Shown in pieces: positions 34,633 to 43,288 of a stretch of DNA of 55,643 nt; position 1 is the stretch's first letter; each line of letters opens with the position of its first letter. The translations under genes and the position numbers were made by a program. This DNA is from Candidatus Poribacteria bacterium (GTDB lineage: Bacteria; Poribacteria; WGA-4E; B28-G17): the NCBI GenBank assembly GCA_021162805.1, contig JAGGXZ010000168.1:1-55643 (forward strand), read 5' to 3'. The notes beneath the pieces were generated by a model that was not told the origin of the DNA, did no database searches, and saw nothing but the letters and a program-made list of their open reading frames with translations.

Positions 34633-36006
34633 TTAGCCTCCCCGGCTGCTGAGCTTGCTTACCTTAGCCTCAAGGGCCTCCACACGCATTCGGTAGTTCA
34701 TCCAGGTCTTCAGTTGTTTGATCTGGGAGGCCAGCTCCGAGTCGGGGGACACTAATTTCTCCGCCTGCTTTATGTGATCGAACACCTGAATCTTGTTATA
34801 AAGCGACGTCCTGTCGTTTGAGAAGGCCCTGGCGTCGGCGTAGAAGTAAGCCAGGTAGATATGAGCCTCCGGCGTCGGATAGTAGCTGAGCGACTCATGA
34901 AGCAGGACGTTGCTGAATCCAGGAGCGCCGGCGTTATAGAAGGCCCTTCCGAGCTCGGCTAACCTCTTGGCCGCTACTTTGCGACATTTCAGGGCTGCAT
35001 CGGTGTTCGGGTATCTCTCCAGAAGCTCATTCCACGTCTCCATCGCCTTGCCATAGCAGGGAGGCAGGAAGTCCGTATATCGCCACTCCCTCAGATCGCG
35101 ATATCTGCTCAGGAGGAATCGCACTTCGAGGTAGTAGTTATCATACCTCATGCCCCTGCCGTAGAACTTCTCGTATCCCCTGCTCGGATATCCGGCGGGC
35201 CAATGGGGGCTGAGCCCGATCTTGCGTAGATCCATCTCCCCGAGCTGCGGGTACCTGTCGAGGATGTAGTAATACCTGACGAACGCCGCCAGCTTCCTGG
35301 TGTCCACCTTGGGTGGGGACTCGTACTTGGCCATGCGCCAGTAGCTCTCGCCTAACATCATCATCGCATCATCGGCCAACTCGCTCTTCGGGAACCTCTC
35401 GGTCAGTTCCTTGAACCTTTCGGCTGCCACATCGGGAAGGTTTAACTCCTCGAGGTAGATTCTGCCGATCTCGAAGAGGGCGTTATCTCTATGCGACTCC
35501 ACACCCTCTCTGACCTCACTTTCCAGCTTGACTATCCTTGCCATCAGATCGAGGTTTCTCCTGGCCTCGCGCGCCTCGTCGTTGTTGAGATAGGGATACT
35601 TTCTGACAAGAGACCTATAGATCTCCCTCGCTTTTTTCACCTCGTTGAGGGCGAGGTAACAATCGCCGATCAGGAGTTTCGCCCTATCGGCCAGCTCGCT
35701 TTTGGAGTTCACCTTCTCATAGGCCTTGATAGCGGCCTTGTAATCTCCCTTGAGCCTATAGCTGTTGCCTATTTCGAACTGAGCGTTGTCCGCCTGATCG
35801 CTCTGCGGGTATTTGTCCAGGAGCTTCTGAAACTCGGCTATCGCCCTATCGTAGTCCTGCTCCTCCTGGAAACAAGAGGCGTTTTCCAGGATCATATCGA
35901 TTTCTTTCTGCGGAGAGACTGCGCCCTTAGGTAAGCAGCCGGGGATTAAAAAGATCAGTGTGAGGGATAGAATCAAGGGAGATACAACCTTTAACCTGAA
36001 TCTCAT
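34633..36006 (-). CDS. TPR-repeat lipoprotein (BamD/tol-pal-like organisation)
   Basis: 457 residues from the ATG at 36006 (AGGTGA upstream; a GTG at 36015 is possible). Lipoprotein signal MRFRLKVVSPLILSLTLIFLIPGC, lipobox IPGC. Then several YfiO/TPR units, including FQKLLDKYPQSDQADNAQFEIG, AKLLIGDCYLALNEVKKAREIY and FKELTERFPKSELADDAMM. Such proteins act in outer-membrane assembly or as envelope scaffolds. It heads the proteasome operon, 29 bases before mpa, on a near-consensus promoter. A direct role in the proteasome pathway is unproven. Confidence 0.8.
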   Translation of the reverse strand: MRFRLKVVSPLILSLTLIFLIPGCLPKGAVSPQKEIDMILENASCFQEEQDYDRAIAEFQKLLDKYPQSDQADNAQFEIGNSYRLKGDYKAAIKAYEKVNSKSELADRAKLLIGDCYLALNEVKKAREIYRSLVRKYPYLNNDEAREARRNLDLMARIVKLESEVREGVESHRDNALFEIGRIYLEELNLPDVAAERFKELTERFPKSELADDAMMMLGESYWRMAKYESPPKVDTRKLAAFVRYYYILDRYPQLGEMDLRKIGLSPHWPAGYPSRGYEKFYGRGMRYDNYYLEVRFLLSRYRDLREWRYTDFLPPCYGKAMETWNELLERYPNTDAALKCRKVAAKRLAELGRAFYNAGAPGFSNVLLHESLSYYPTPEAHIYLAYFYADARAFSNDRTSLYNKIQVFDHIKQAEKLVSPDSELASQIKQLKTWMNYRMRVEALEAKVSKLSSRGG

Positions 36007-36053
36007 AACGATCACCTGCGGGTTTTCCCCGCCACCAGTGGAATTCGTGTAAG

Positions 36054-36083
36054 ATTATATCATCGGTTTAAAGAACATGTCAA
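36054..36083 (-). promoter_or_regulatory. Near-consensus promoter of the TPR-proteasome operon
   Basis: On the minus strand TTGACA (36083-36078), 18-base spacer, TATAAT (36059-36054). Both hexamers match the sigma-70 consensus exactly. The TSS should be near 36047, giving a leader of about 40 bases. It suggests strong constitutive expression. Confidence 0.75.
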
Positions 36084-36097
36084 GGTTGCCTCGCCCC

Positions 36098-37567
36098 CTA
36101 CCTCCTGATAGGCAGGATGATCTTGAAGGATGAGCCCATCCCAACCTTGCTTCTGAGTTCGATCTTGCCCCCATGAGCCTCGACGATCTGGAGCGTCAGC
36201 GACAGGCCAAGTCCCACGCCTCCCTCCCTCTCCTTCGTCGTGAAGTAGGCGTCGAAGATCCTGGGCTGGATCTCATCCGGTATCCCTATCCCTGTATCCC
36301 TTATCTCCACCACAGCCCTGTCCAGGAACTTGCCTTTCTCCAGCTTTGTAGTTATATAGATCTTGCCGCCTTTCGGCATCGCCTGGATGGCGTTCTGGAT
36401 CAGATTATATATGGCCTGTCGGATCTTGTCGGCATCCAGGGGCACCTCTTTGAGCTCTCCGCAGTATCTCCTGATGATTGAGATGCCCGCGCTGTTAAAG
36501 GCGGCGTTGAATTCCGATAGTACGTCGTCGGTGAGTGATTCCAGATCTGTAGGCTCGATTTGAAGCGACGGCGGACGATTGAGGGTGAGAAATTGATCAG
36601 TTATCTGGCTGAGCCTTTTGACCTGTTTGTCCATGATCTCCAGGCATTCCCGTGCCTCATCAAGATCCTCCTCCGATACCTCGTCGGATGAGATGATCGA
36701 TCTGAGGTATTGAACCGTCATGCTGATGGAGTTAAGCGGATTTCTTATCTCATGGGCCACACCGGAAGCCATTCTCCTTAGAGCTTCTATTCTCTCCCTA
36801 TGAGCCACCTTTATCTGCCGGATCATGTCCGCCAATCTGGAGCTCACCCTGCCGATTTCACCCTTTGATCGGGAGACAACGAGGAAGTTCAGATCCCCCT
36901 CATCGGCCCTCTGGATTATCTCAACGAGGTTTTCAAGCGGCCGAATCACCATCCGTCCCGTGAGGAGGCTAATCAGGAACGCGAGGGAGATGCTGGTTGC
37001 CAGGACATATATCATGTGTATAAGCCTAAGCTCCCAGAGATAACTCGCCACATCCGGGGCGTCGAAGAGGATTTGGATGAGACCGTTTTCGATCACTATG
37101 TTGGAGTTATCCTCGAACCGAGCCGATCTGGGGTATGTGATGATCGCCTCGGTCACCCATCTGTCATGGTACCGCGCAAGCCTGTAGATCCGTATTCTCC
37201 CCCGAGATATCCTCTCATATCCCTCCCTGTCTATGTTAACCATATTTCCTATCTCCCACCCCTTCAAGCTCGCTACGATCTTCCCGTTTTCATCCGTCAC
37301 GTTGACGTCAACGATTTGATCCTCAACGCCCATCTCCTTAACGACGCCTCTGAGCTCCCTCTCTATCATCTTAGGATCGGAGAGATCCTGTACGGTCGTC
37401 TTCAGCACGTCGGCTATATCGCGGATCAATATCCCACGGGAGATATCTCTCATCTGTCCCTCGATCCGGTCCCTTCTGAGTTTTATATCATCTATGACGA
37501 AGAAGAAGGCCATAAAGGTTATTATGAAGAGGTTTATTATGAGGGTGTATTTCCATTGCAGCCGCAT
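36098..37567 (-). CDS. Membrane sensor histidine kinase (HAMP, HisKA, HATPase_c)
   Basis: 489 residues from the ATG at 37567; an upstream ATG at 37600 overlaps glpK more and gives a longer basic N-terminus. TM1 is about residues 8-26, a periplasmic domain of about 160 residues follows, TM2 is near LIHMIYVLATSISLAFLISLL. A HAMP domain leads to the phospho-acceptor His in GVAHEIRNPLNSI, then the N box NLIQNAIQAM, G1 DTGIGIP and G2 GGVGLGLSL. No response regulator lies nearby, so it is an orphan in this window. It overlaps the glpK 3' end by about 30 bases. Confidence 0.88.
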   Translation of the reverse strand: MRLQWKYTLIINLFIITFMAFFFVIDDIKLRRDRIEGQMRDISRGILIRDIADVLKTTVQDLSDPKMIERELRGVVKEMGVEDQIVDVNVTDENGKIVASLKGWEIGNMVNIDREGYERISRGRIRIYRLARYHDRWVTEAIITYPRSARFEDNSNIVIENGLIQILFDAPDVASYLWELRLIHMIYVLATSISLAFLISLLTGRMVIRPLENLVEIIQRADEGDLNFLVVSRSKGEIGRVSSRLADMIRQIKVAHRERIEALRRMASGVAHEIRNPLNSISMTVQYLRSIISSDEVSEEDLDEARECLEIMDKQVKRLSQITDQFLTLNRPPSLQIEPTDLESLTDDVLSEFNAAFNSAGISIIRRYCGELKEVPLDADKIRQAIYNLIQNAIQAMPKGGKIYITTKLEKGKFLDRAVVEIRDTGIGIPDEIQPRIFDAYFTTKEREGGVGLGLSLTLQIVEAHGGKIELRSKVGMGSSFKIILPIRR

Positions 37568-39024
37568 CTGGTCAACACTCTCCCGACAGCTTCCTTCCAT
37601 TTCCTCCTCAATAGGATCCGCCTTTCATCCTCCATCTGAGGGGTGAACGTTCTGTTGACCTTACGAAGAGATCGGATCCGGTCTAGATCCCACATATCGA
37701 TGCTTAACCCGGCGAGGTAGGCTGCTCCTAAAGAGGTGGTCTCTCTATATTTGGATCGTTCCACGGGCAGGTTCAGGATATCCGATTGAAACTGCATAAG
37801 GAAATCATTGACCGATCCGCCGCCGTCAACCCGCAGAGCAGAGATTTTCATTCCGGAATCCCTCTCCATCGCTTCCATGACGTCGGCCACCTGATGTGCT
37901 ATCGCCTCGAGCGTCGCTCTGACGATATGTTCCTTTCTGGTTCCCCGTGTGATCCCCAGGATAGCTCCCCTCGCCCGGCTGTCCCAGTAAGGCGCTCCGA
38001 GGCCGGTGAAGGCCGGAACGACATACACCCCGCCTGTATCCTCCACGCTTAAAGCCATCTCTTCGCTTTGGGCTGCCGATTCGATTATCCCTAAACCGTC
38101 CCTTAACCACTGCACCGCCGCTCCGGCGATAAATACGCTTCCCTCAAGGGCATATCTGGGCCTCTCCGTGACGGAACAGGCCAAGGTGGTAAGGAGCCCT
38201 TCATTTGAGTAAACGGGCTTTTCGCCGGTCTGCATCATCAGAAAACAGCCCGTGCCATAGGTGTTTTTGGTCTCTCCCCTCTCAAAACAGGCCTGGCCGA
38301 AGAGGGATGCCTGCTGGTCGCCGGCAACGCCGCATATCGGGATGCCCTCGATCTCGCTCGGCTCCTGAGCCACGCCGTAACGCGCCGAAGAAGGCAGCAC
38401 CTCAGGAAGTCTGACGGCGCCCACATTGAAGATCCCTATCAGCTCTTCGTCCCATTTCAGCTCGTGGATGTTGAAGAGCATCGTTCGCGAGGCGTTGGTC
38501 TGATCGGTGGCGTGTGTTCTGCCGCCCGTCATCCTCCATATAAGCCAGGAGTCCACCGTCCCGAAGAGGATCTCCCCCTCAGGCTTGACGTCCCGGATGA
38601 TCCAGGCGAGCTTGGTCGCGGAGAAATAAGGATCGAGGATAAGCCCTGTCTTATCTCTGACCTTCTCCTCAAGCCCCTTCTCCCTCAATTGATCGCACAT
38701 ATCCGCGGTTCGTCTGCACTGCCAGACTATGGCGTTGTGGACGGGTCTGCCGGTTTCAGCCTCCCAGACGATCGTCGTCTCACGTTGATTGGTGATCCCT
38801 ATCGCCTTTATCTGTGAGGAGGAGACCTGTGATCGGGAGAGCAACTTACGAATGAGCCCCGCCGTCGAGCGCCAGATCTCCTCCGGGTCATGTTCCACCC
38901 AACCCGGTCTCGGGTAGATCTGTCTCAGTTCGGCATAGACCGATTCGGCAACTTCCCCTTCCTCATTCACAAGAAGAACGGTCGTCCCCGTTGTCCCTTG
39001 ATCTATGGCGAGAACGTAATCCAT
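37537..39024 (-). CDS. glpK: Glycerol kinase
   Basis: 495 residues from the ATG at 39024, chosen because GAGG precedes it and the ADYVLAIDQGTTGTT-type FGGY start follows immediately; the in-frame ATG at 39078 is in the repeat-derived leader. Marks include VWQCRRTADMCD, TDQTNASRTMLFNI, CGVAGDQQASLFGQACF and the C-terminal FGGY motif around LRVDGGGSVNDFLMQFQ. Phosphorylates glycerol to glycerol 3-phosphate. No glpF or glpD is adjacent. Its own promoter sits in the end of the UPF0210 gene. Confidence 0.93.
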   Translation of the reverse strand: MDYVLAIDQGTTGTTVLLVNEEGEVAESVYAELRQIYPRPGWVEHDPEEIWRSTAGLIRKLLSRSQVSSSQIKAIGITNQRETTIVWEAETGRPVHNAIVWQCRRTADMCDQLREKGLEEKVRDKTGLILDPYFSATKLAWIIRDVKPEGEILFGTVDSWLIWRMTGGRTHATDQTNASRTMLFNIHELKWDEELIGIFNVGAVRLPEVLPSSARYGVAQEPSEIEGIPICGVAGDQQASLFGQACFERGETKNTYGTGCFLMMQTGEKPVYSNEGLLTTLACSVTERPRYALEGSVFIAGAAVQWLRDGLGIIESAAQSEEMALSVEDTGGVYVVPAFTGLGAPYWDSRARGAILGITRGTRKEHIVRATLEAIAHQVADVMEAMERDSGMKISALRVDGGGSVNDFLMQFQSDILNLPVERSKYRETTSLGAAYLAGLSIDMWDLDRIRSLRKVNRTFTPQMEDERRILLRRKWKEAVGRVLTRCGCNGNTPS

Positions 39025-39044
39025 TGTTCCTCTGACCCTCCCTA

Positions 39045-39175
39045 TTTTACCACACCATCTCACCACCTGCAAGCTCATCTTTCAGATGTATTTTACACTC
39101 AATTTTGAAGGCTGGTCAACGGAGCCGGAATCCGTCCGCCATGTCGAACGAATCGTCGATTGCATCCGATGTTGC
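39045..39175. repeat. 131-bp duplicated segment, copy A (partner at 50724-50854)
   Basis: Two differences only (G/A at 39069, C/T at 39112) relative to the second copy, at a constant offset of 11679 bases. This copy holds the last 25 codons of the UPF0210 gene plus the glpK leader and promoter, so it is the original. Confidence 0.85.
39090..39119 (-). promoter_or_regulatory. Promoter of glpK inside the repeat
   Basis: TTGACC (39119-39114), 18-base spacer, TAAAAT (39095-39090) on the minus strand. The -35 is formed by the Leu-Thr codons of the UPF0210 gene's C-terminus. Confidence 0.6.
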
Positions 39176-40472
39176 ATATCTCCATCACAACGCTTTCCCC
39201 GAAAAGCCCTCCGAACACGACTCGTTCCCCCGCCTTCTTTTCAGGGACCGGTATGATCCTCACTGCGGTTGTCTTATGGTTGATGACCCCTATCGCCAGT
39301 TCATCAGCTATCAGTGCGGCGATCGTTTCCGCGTCCACATCGCCTGGAACGACGACCATATCCAGACCCACTGAACAGACGCTGCTCATCGCCTCCAGCT
39401 TTTCTATCGTCAGATAACCCGCTTCGACGGCGGCTGAGAGACCGATATCCTCCGAGACCGGTATAAAAGCGCCGGAAAGGCCGCCAACTGATGAGGATGC
39501 GAAAAGCCCGCCCTTTTTGACGGCATCGGTCAGGAGCGCCAATGCGGCTGTTGATCCTGGAGCTCCCACCGCCCTGATACCCATTGCCTGTAAAACCTCG
39601 CCCACGCTATCTCCGACCTTCGGGCTCGGCGCAAGCGATAGATCGACGATGCCGAACTTGGCTCCGATCATTCCGGCGAGCTCTCTCCCGATCAACTCGC
39701 CTATTCGTGTCAGCCTGAAGGCGGTGGTTTTGATAATCTCAGCCATATCGCCTAACGTCAGATCGGGTTTCATCTCCCTTCCCTTTTCGATCGCTCCTTT
39801 TACCACTCCCGGGCCGCTGATGCCGATGTTGATAACGCATTCCGCCTCGCCGATGCCGTTGAACGCTCCCGCCATGAAGGGATTATCTTCAGGCGCGTTT
39901 GCGAAAACGACGAATTTAGCGCATCCGAAGCCATCCCTCTCGCTGGTACGGCGGGAAAGCTCTATCAACATCTCACTCACAAGCAAGATGGCATCCATGT
40001 TGATTCCCGCCTTGGTTGAGGCGGCATTGACGGAAGCGCATACCCTTTCCGTCTCCGAGAGGGCGAACGGGATCGATCGTATCAGGCCCTCATCGTCCGG
40101 CGTCATCCCCTTATGCACTAAAGCGGTGTAGCCGCCTATCAGGTCAACCTTCACCTCACGTGCCGCCTCATCCAGAGCATGGGCTACTTGGATAAACCCC
40201 TCTTCACCGTGTCCTGCGGCGACTATGCTGATGGGCGTAACGGCCACCCTCCGGTTCACGATTGGGACGCCGTATTTCGCCGCCAGCGTCTCACAGGCCT
40301 CCCATAGCTTCCCCGCCCGATCTATAATCCGCCCGCGGATGCGCTCGCACAATTTATCTGTGCTCTCAGATCGGCAATCCAGCAGGCTGATCCCCATCGT
40401 TGCAGCTCGGATATCGAAGTTCTCCTCATGGATCATCCGTATCGTCGTCAGGATATCCTCACTTCTCACCAT
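39099..40472 (-). CDS. UPF0210/DUF711 (PFL-like family) protein
   Basis: 457 residues from the ATG at 40472, preceded by an ideal AGGAGGTGATACCG; the GTG at 40481 is weaker. Recognised by SEDILTTIRMIHEENFDIRAATMG, NPFMAGAFNGIGE (about 207-219), NIGISGPGVV and the C-terminal GGRIPAPLTSLQN. The family is conserved in bacteria and archaea, often next to an ACT protein (here 12 bases upstream), but its biochemical role is not established. Its final codons also form the -35 of the glpK promoter. Confidence 0.85.
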   Translation of the reverse strand: MVRSEDILTTIRMIHEENFDIRAATMGISLLDCRSESTDKLCERIRGRIIDRAGKLWEACETLAAKYGVPIVNRRVAVTPISIVAAGHGEEGFIQVAHALDEAAREVKVDLIGGYTALVHKGMTPDDEGLIRSIPFALSETERVCASVNAASTKAGINMDAILLVSEMLIELSRRTSERDGFGCAKFVVFANAPEDNPFMAGAFNGIGEAECVINIGISGPGVVKGAIEKGREMKPDLTLGDMAEIIKTTAFRLTRIGELIGRELAGMIGAKFGIVDLSLAPSPKVGDSVGEVLQAMGIRAVGAPGSTAALALLTDAVKKGGLFASSSVGGLSGAFIPVSEDIGLSAAVEAGYLTIEKLEAMSSVCSVGLDMVVVPGDVDAETIAALIADELAIGVINHKTTAVRIIPVPEKKAGERVVFGGLFGESVVMEICNIGCNRRFVRHGGRIPAPLTSLQN

Positions 40473-40484
40473 CGGTATCACCTC

Positions 40485-41045
40485 CTAAATCACGGCGAGC
40501 GATCGCAGGTCATGCGTCGCCTTGAATAGATTCTCGTGTTGGAAGTGAGCTGACATGCCGAAGGAACGCCCCAGCCTTTCAAGCTCCTCTTTCAGCCCTC
40601 GCGGATCAAGCTCCGGAGGAACGGAGAGCTCAAGCACCATCGTAAAACCTCCCTCCTCAGTCCTGCCGTAGAGATCGGTGATGTTGATGCCGAGGGAGGC
40701 GAGATAGGTGGACATATGGTATATAACCCCCGGTCGATCTAGTCCGAACAGGGTAAGTATGAAACGATCATATGTGGTTGGCGTGGCGCTTAGAGGTTCA
40801 TCCGTTCTCCTTATGCGCACGGCGACCTCCAACTCTCCGGGAGCACCTGTGGACGCGATCACCTCCTTCACTCTCTCCACCGGAGGCGAAGAGGAGAAGG
40901 TGGCACAGAGTATAACGGTGAAGTATCCTCGAACAACCGTCTGGCTGATCTCCTCTATATTGCCTCCCATCTCAAAGACGGCCCTACCGATGCCGGCGAT
41001 GATGCCCGGCCGATCGCGCGACATGACGGTTATGATGTATTCCAT
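40485..41045 (-). CDS. ACT-domain protein (UPF0237/GcvR-like)
   Basis: 186 residues from the ATG at 41045 (GTG at 41060 is possible). Two ACT-like modules are visible: EYIITVMSRDRPGIIAGIGRAV (1-23) and ILTLFGLDRPGVIYHMSTYLA (about 93-113). ACT domains bind amino acids and regulate enzymes or transcription. The constant pairing with UPF0210 genes suggests a joint function. Good promoter 32 bases upstream. Confidence 0.8.
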   Translation of the reverse strand: MEYIITVMSRDRPGIIAGIGRAVFEMGGNIEEISQTVVRGYFTVILCATFSSSPPVERVKEVIASTGAPGELEVAVRIRRTDEPLSATPTTYDRFILTLFGLDRPGVIYHMSTYLASLGINITDLYGRTEEGGFTMVLELSVPPELDPRGLKEELERLGRSFGMSAHFQHENLFKATHDLRSLAVI

Positions 41046-41076
41046 CCTCTCCCACCTCACCGGGGAACTGATTTAC

Positions 41077-41105
41077 ATGATACTATATCGACGTCATACG
41101 GTCAA
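41077..41105 (-). promoter_or_regulatory. Promoter of the ACT-UPF0210 operon
   Basis: TTGACC (41105-41100), 17-base spacer, TATCAT (41082-41077) on the minus strand. Divergent from the Nudix promoter. Confidence 0.6.
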
Positions 41106-41142
41106 ATCACCGGGCTGCCCGCTCGACGACAGCGCTTATTAC

Positions 41143-41171
41143 TTGATTCCCTCCATTTCCTCTGCTAAAAT
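41143..41171 (+). promoter_or_regulatory. Promoter of the Nudix hydrolase gene
   Basis: TTGATT (41143-41148), 17-base spacer, TAAAAT (41166-41171). The ATG at 41213 then has a leader of about 35 bases, which supports that start over the ORF start at 41180. Confidence 0.5.
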
Positions 41172-41212
41172 ATCCCTGTTTGAATAATGTTGTCGTTTGC
41201 GAGGGTGTTTTG

Positions 41213-41794
41213 ATGTCGAAGAGAAAGGTCGAGGTGCTCGAAAGCGATCTGGTCTATGATGGGTTTTTCAAGATTGAGAGAGCCCTTGTGCAATATGAAC
41301 GGTACGACGGATCGATGAGCGAGCCGATAACCCGATACTGTTTCGAGCGGGGGGATTCCGTGGGCGTGCTGCTTTACAATCCCGACGCCGATTCCGTCAT
41401 CCTGGTGGAGCAGTTCAGATACCCGGCGTATGTGAAGGGAGGGCCGGGATGGATCTTAGAGATCGTGGCGGGCGTTAAGGATAAGGAGGATTCCGTCAAA
41501 GTCGCGAGATCGGAGGCGATCGAGGAGGCGGGATATGAGATCGAGAGGTTGGAAAAGCTCACCTCCTTCTACCTCTCACCCGGCGGCAGTTCCGAGAGAA
41601 TGGATCTGTATCTGGGATATGTATCCAAACCCTCCCATAAGGGCGGAGGAGTAAGGGAGGAGGGTGAAGATATCAAGGTCATTGAGCTTCCGCTGGAGAA
41701 AGCCTTGAGGATGATAGATAGAGGCGATATATGCGATGTTAAGACGATCCTAGCTCTGCTGTGGTTGTATAGGAAAAAGACGAAGGGGGAGTGA
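41213..41794 (+). CDS. Nudix hydrolase, ADP-ribose pyrophosphatase type
   Basis: 193 residues. The Nudix box is IVAGVKDKEDSVKVARSEAIEEAGYE (residues about 83-108), close to GX5EX7REUXEEXGU, but the first Glu is Asp and the canonical Arg is Ser with an Arg one place earlier, so it is slightly divergent. The catalytic EAIEEAG is intact. Downstream LTSFYLSPGGSSERM is typical of ADP-ribose/sugar-nucleotide pyrophosphatases. It starts at ATG 41213 with GAGGGTG upstream; the frame before that lacks a ribosome site. Confidence 0.85.
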   Translation: MSKRKVEVLESDLVYDGFFKIERALVQYERYDGSMSEPITRYCFERGDSVGVLLYNPDADSVILVEQFRYPAYVKGGPGWILEIVAGVKDKEDSVKVARSEAIEEAGYEIERLEKLTSFYLSPGGSSERMDLYLGYVSKPSHKGGGVREEGEDIKVIELPLEKALRMIDRGDICDVKTILALLWLYRKKTKGE

Positions 41795-41838
41795 TAGGAT
41801 GGCATATCTATCTGATCAAGGCTGATGTGAGGTGAAAT

Positions 41839-43026
41839 ATGCTTAGCTTTGTCGGGTATTTCACCCTTCTGCTCTCCTTCATCTACATGTCCGTGATCCT
41901 CTGCTTCAGAATAGGGCTTGGCAGGGCCGAGAGGATCTCGCGGAAGATGCTCAGAAGGCGTTCCGACCCGAAAGGTCGGCCCTTCGTCTCCGTGATCATA
42001 TCCGCCCGAAACGAGAGGGAACATATCGGCCGATGCCTCGAATCGCTCATAGAGCAGTCATATCCCTCACACCTCTATGAGATAGTGGCTGTCGATGATC
42101 GATCGGAGGACGAGACCCTCTCCATCATCCGATCATATGCCGATCGGTCGGACGTCAGGATCATTCCCCTTGAAAACGATGAGCCTGAAGGGTTAACCGG
42201 GAAGCAGACCGCCCTGGACAAGGCGATCCGATATAGCCGGGGGGAGATCATATTGACAACCGACGCCGACTGTATCGTTCCGTTCGATTGGGTCTCCGTT
42301 ATGACGAGCTTCTTCTCCGATCCTGAGGTCGGTGTGGTGGCCGGGTTCTCGACGATAGACGATAGATCCCCGGACTTCAGGAAGCTCGGAAGATGGAGGA
42401 GGTTGTTTTTGAAGATGCAATCCTTCGAGCTGTTGACGCTGTTTACGGCATTCGCCGGGGGAATGGGGCTGGGGTTGGCATTAGCCTGCACGGGGAATAA
42501 TCTGGCATACAGACGAAAGGTATATGAACAGATGGGCGGATTTAAGAGGATAGGTCGAACGGTCGCCGAGGATAACATGTTCATCCAGTGGGTCAACCGA
42601 AACACGTCGTGGAGGATAATCCCGTGCTGTTTAAGGGAGTCGCTGGTTATCACGATGCCTAAGGTAACCCTTCGTGATTTATTGGCCCAGAGGATCAGAT
42701 GGGCCTCCAATTCGCTTGAAAACAGGTTTTCCGCCCTGGCCTTTATGGTGGCCGTTTACGGTATGAACCTGCTGCTTTACCCAACTCTCCTCCTTAGCCT
42801 TGCCGGGGTGATCCCGATATGGATCGGTCCAACGGCGATCGCCATGAAATTCCTGCCTGAATACCTGCTGGTCTCCAAGGGTATGAGGATGTTCGGCAGA
42901 GGCGATCTCATGAAATTCTTCCTGCCCATTCAACCCTTTCACACCCTTTACATCCTGATATGCGGTCTCGCCGGCCTGCCGGGAAAGGCGAGATGGAAGG
43001 GAAGGGAGTACAAGGCGCGACGTTAA
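41839..43026 (+). CDS. Membrane glycosyltransferase family 2
   Basis: 395 residues. N-terminal membrane helix (about 3-26), GT-A domain with FVSVIISARNEREHIGRCLESL (about 49-70), VDDRSEDET (about 88-96), LTTDADCIVP (the DxD-type motif, about 139-148), acceptor-side AEDNMFIQW (about 240-250) and the QRIRWAS motif (about 281-287). Three membrane helices end the protein. Transfers sugars to a lipid or polymer at the inner membrane; substrate unknown. The gene is followed by repeat-rich DNA. Confidence 0.85.
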   Translation: MLSFVGYFTLLLSFIYMSVILCFRIGLGRAERISRKMLRRRSDPKGRPFVSVIISARNEREHIGRCLESLIEQSYPSHLYEIVAVDDRSEDETLSIIRSYADRSDVRIIPLENDEPEGLTGKQTALDKAIRYSRGEIILTTDADCIVPFDWVSVMTSFFSDPEVGVVAGFSTIDDRSPDFRKLGRWRRLFLKMQSFELLTLFTAFAGGMGLGLALACTGNNLAYRRKVYEQMGGFKRIGRTVAEDNMFIQWVNRNTSWRIIPCCLRESLVITMPKVTLRDLLAQRIRWASNSLENRFSALAFMVAVYGMNLLLYPTLLLSLAGVIPIWIGPTAIAMKFLPEYLLVSKGMRMFGRGDLMKFFLPIQPFHTLYILICGLAGLPGKARWKGREYKARR

Positions 43027-43033
43027 CCCCTTA

Positions 43034-43062
43034 CGCTCATATTATCGCTGAGTGTAGCGGAG
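43034..43062. repeat. 29-bp repeat, copy 1 (partner at 55518-55546)
   Basis: CGCTCATATT-A-TCG-C-TGAGTGTAGC-G-GAG here; the second copy differs at three positions (T, G and A). CTCA ... TGAG within it forms a short inverted repeat. Location after a stop codon is typical of an extragenic repeat. Confidence 0.5.
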
Positions 43063-43104
43063 GTTTTTAAAGCTACCGTCCGCCTCTCGGCTGTCCCGAT
43101 TATA

Positions 43105-43173
43105 GGTCATTTATTGTCATTTGTAGTCATTAATGACGGCGAAGCCGAATGACTTAATGACTATAAATGACGG
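43105..43173. repeat. GTCATTT-type palindromic element, copy 1
   Basis: A left arm of iterated GTCATTTRT(A/T) units meets a right arm (TTAATGACTATAAATGAC) across the centre GGCGAAGCC, giving an imperfect inverted repeat of about 67 bases. Related sequence occurs at 53559-53690. Confidence 0.6.
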
Positions 43174-43240
43174 TTGAGCTGTGGACGGCGGACAATTAGC
43201 CATAGGTACTGCACTCAAGGGGAATAAGAACAGCCCCTTA

Positions 43241-43269
43241 TTGACATAACCGAGGAAGTGAGATATCCT
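43241..43269 (+). promoter_or_regulatory. Promoter of the second NTase/HEPN pair
   Basis: Perfect TTGACA (43241-43246), 17-base spacer, TATCCT (43264-43269). The start codon is 19 bases after the -10, so the leader is very short. Confidence 0.55.
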
Positions 43270-43288
43270 ATTTTGCGGTGAGGAAGAG

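Noticed and set aside
43105-43173. Possible CRISPR array
   Set aside because: The iterated GTCATTT units are only about 10 bases and form a palindrome; there are no spacers of constant length and no cas genes.
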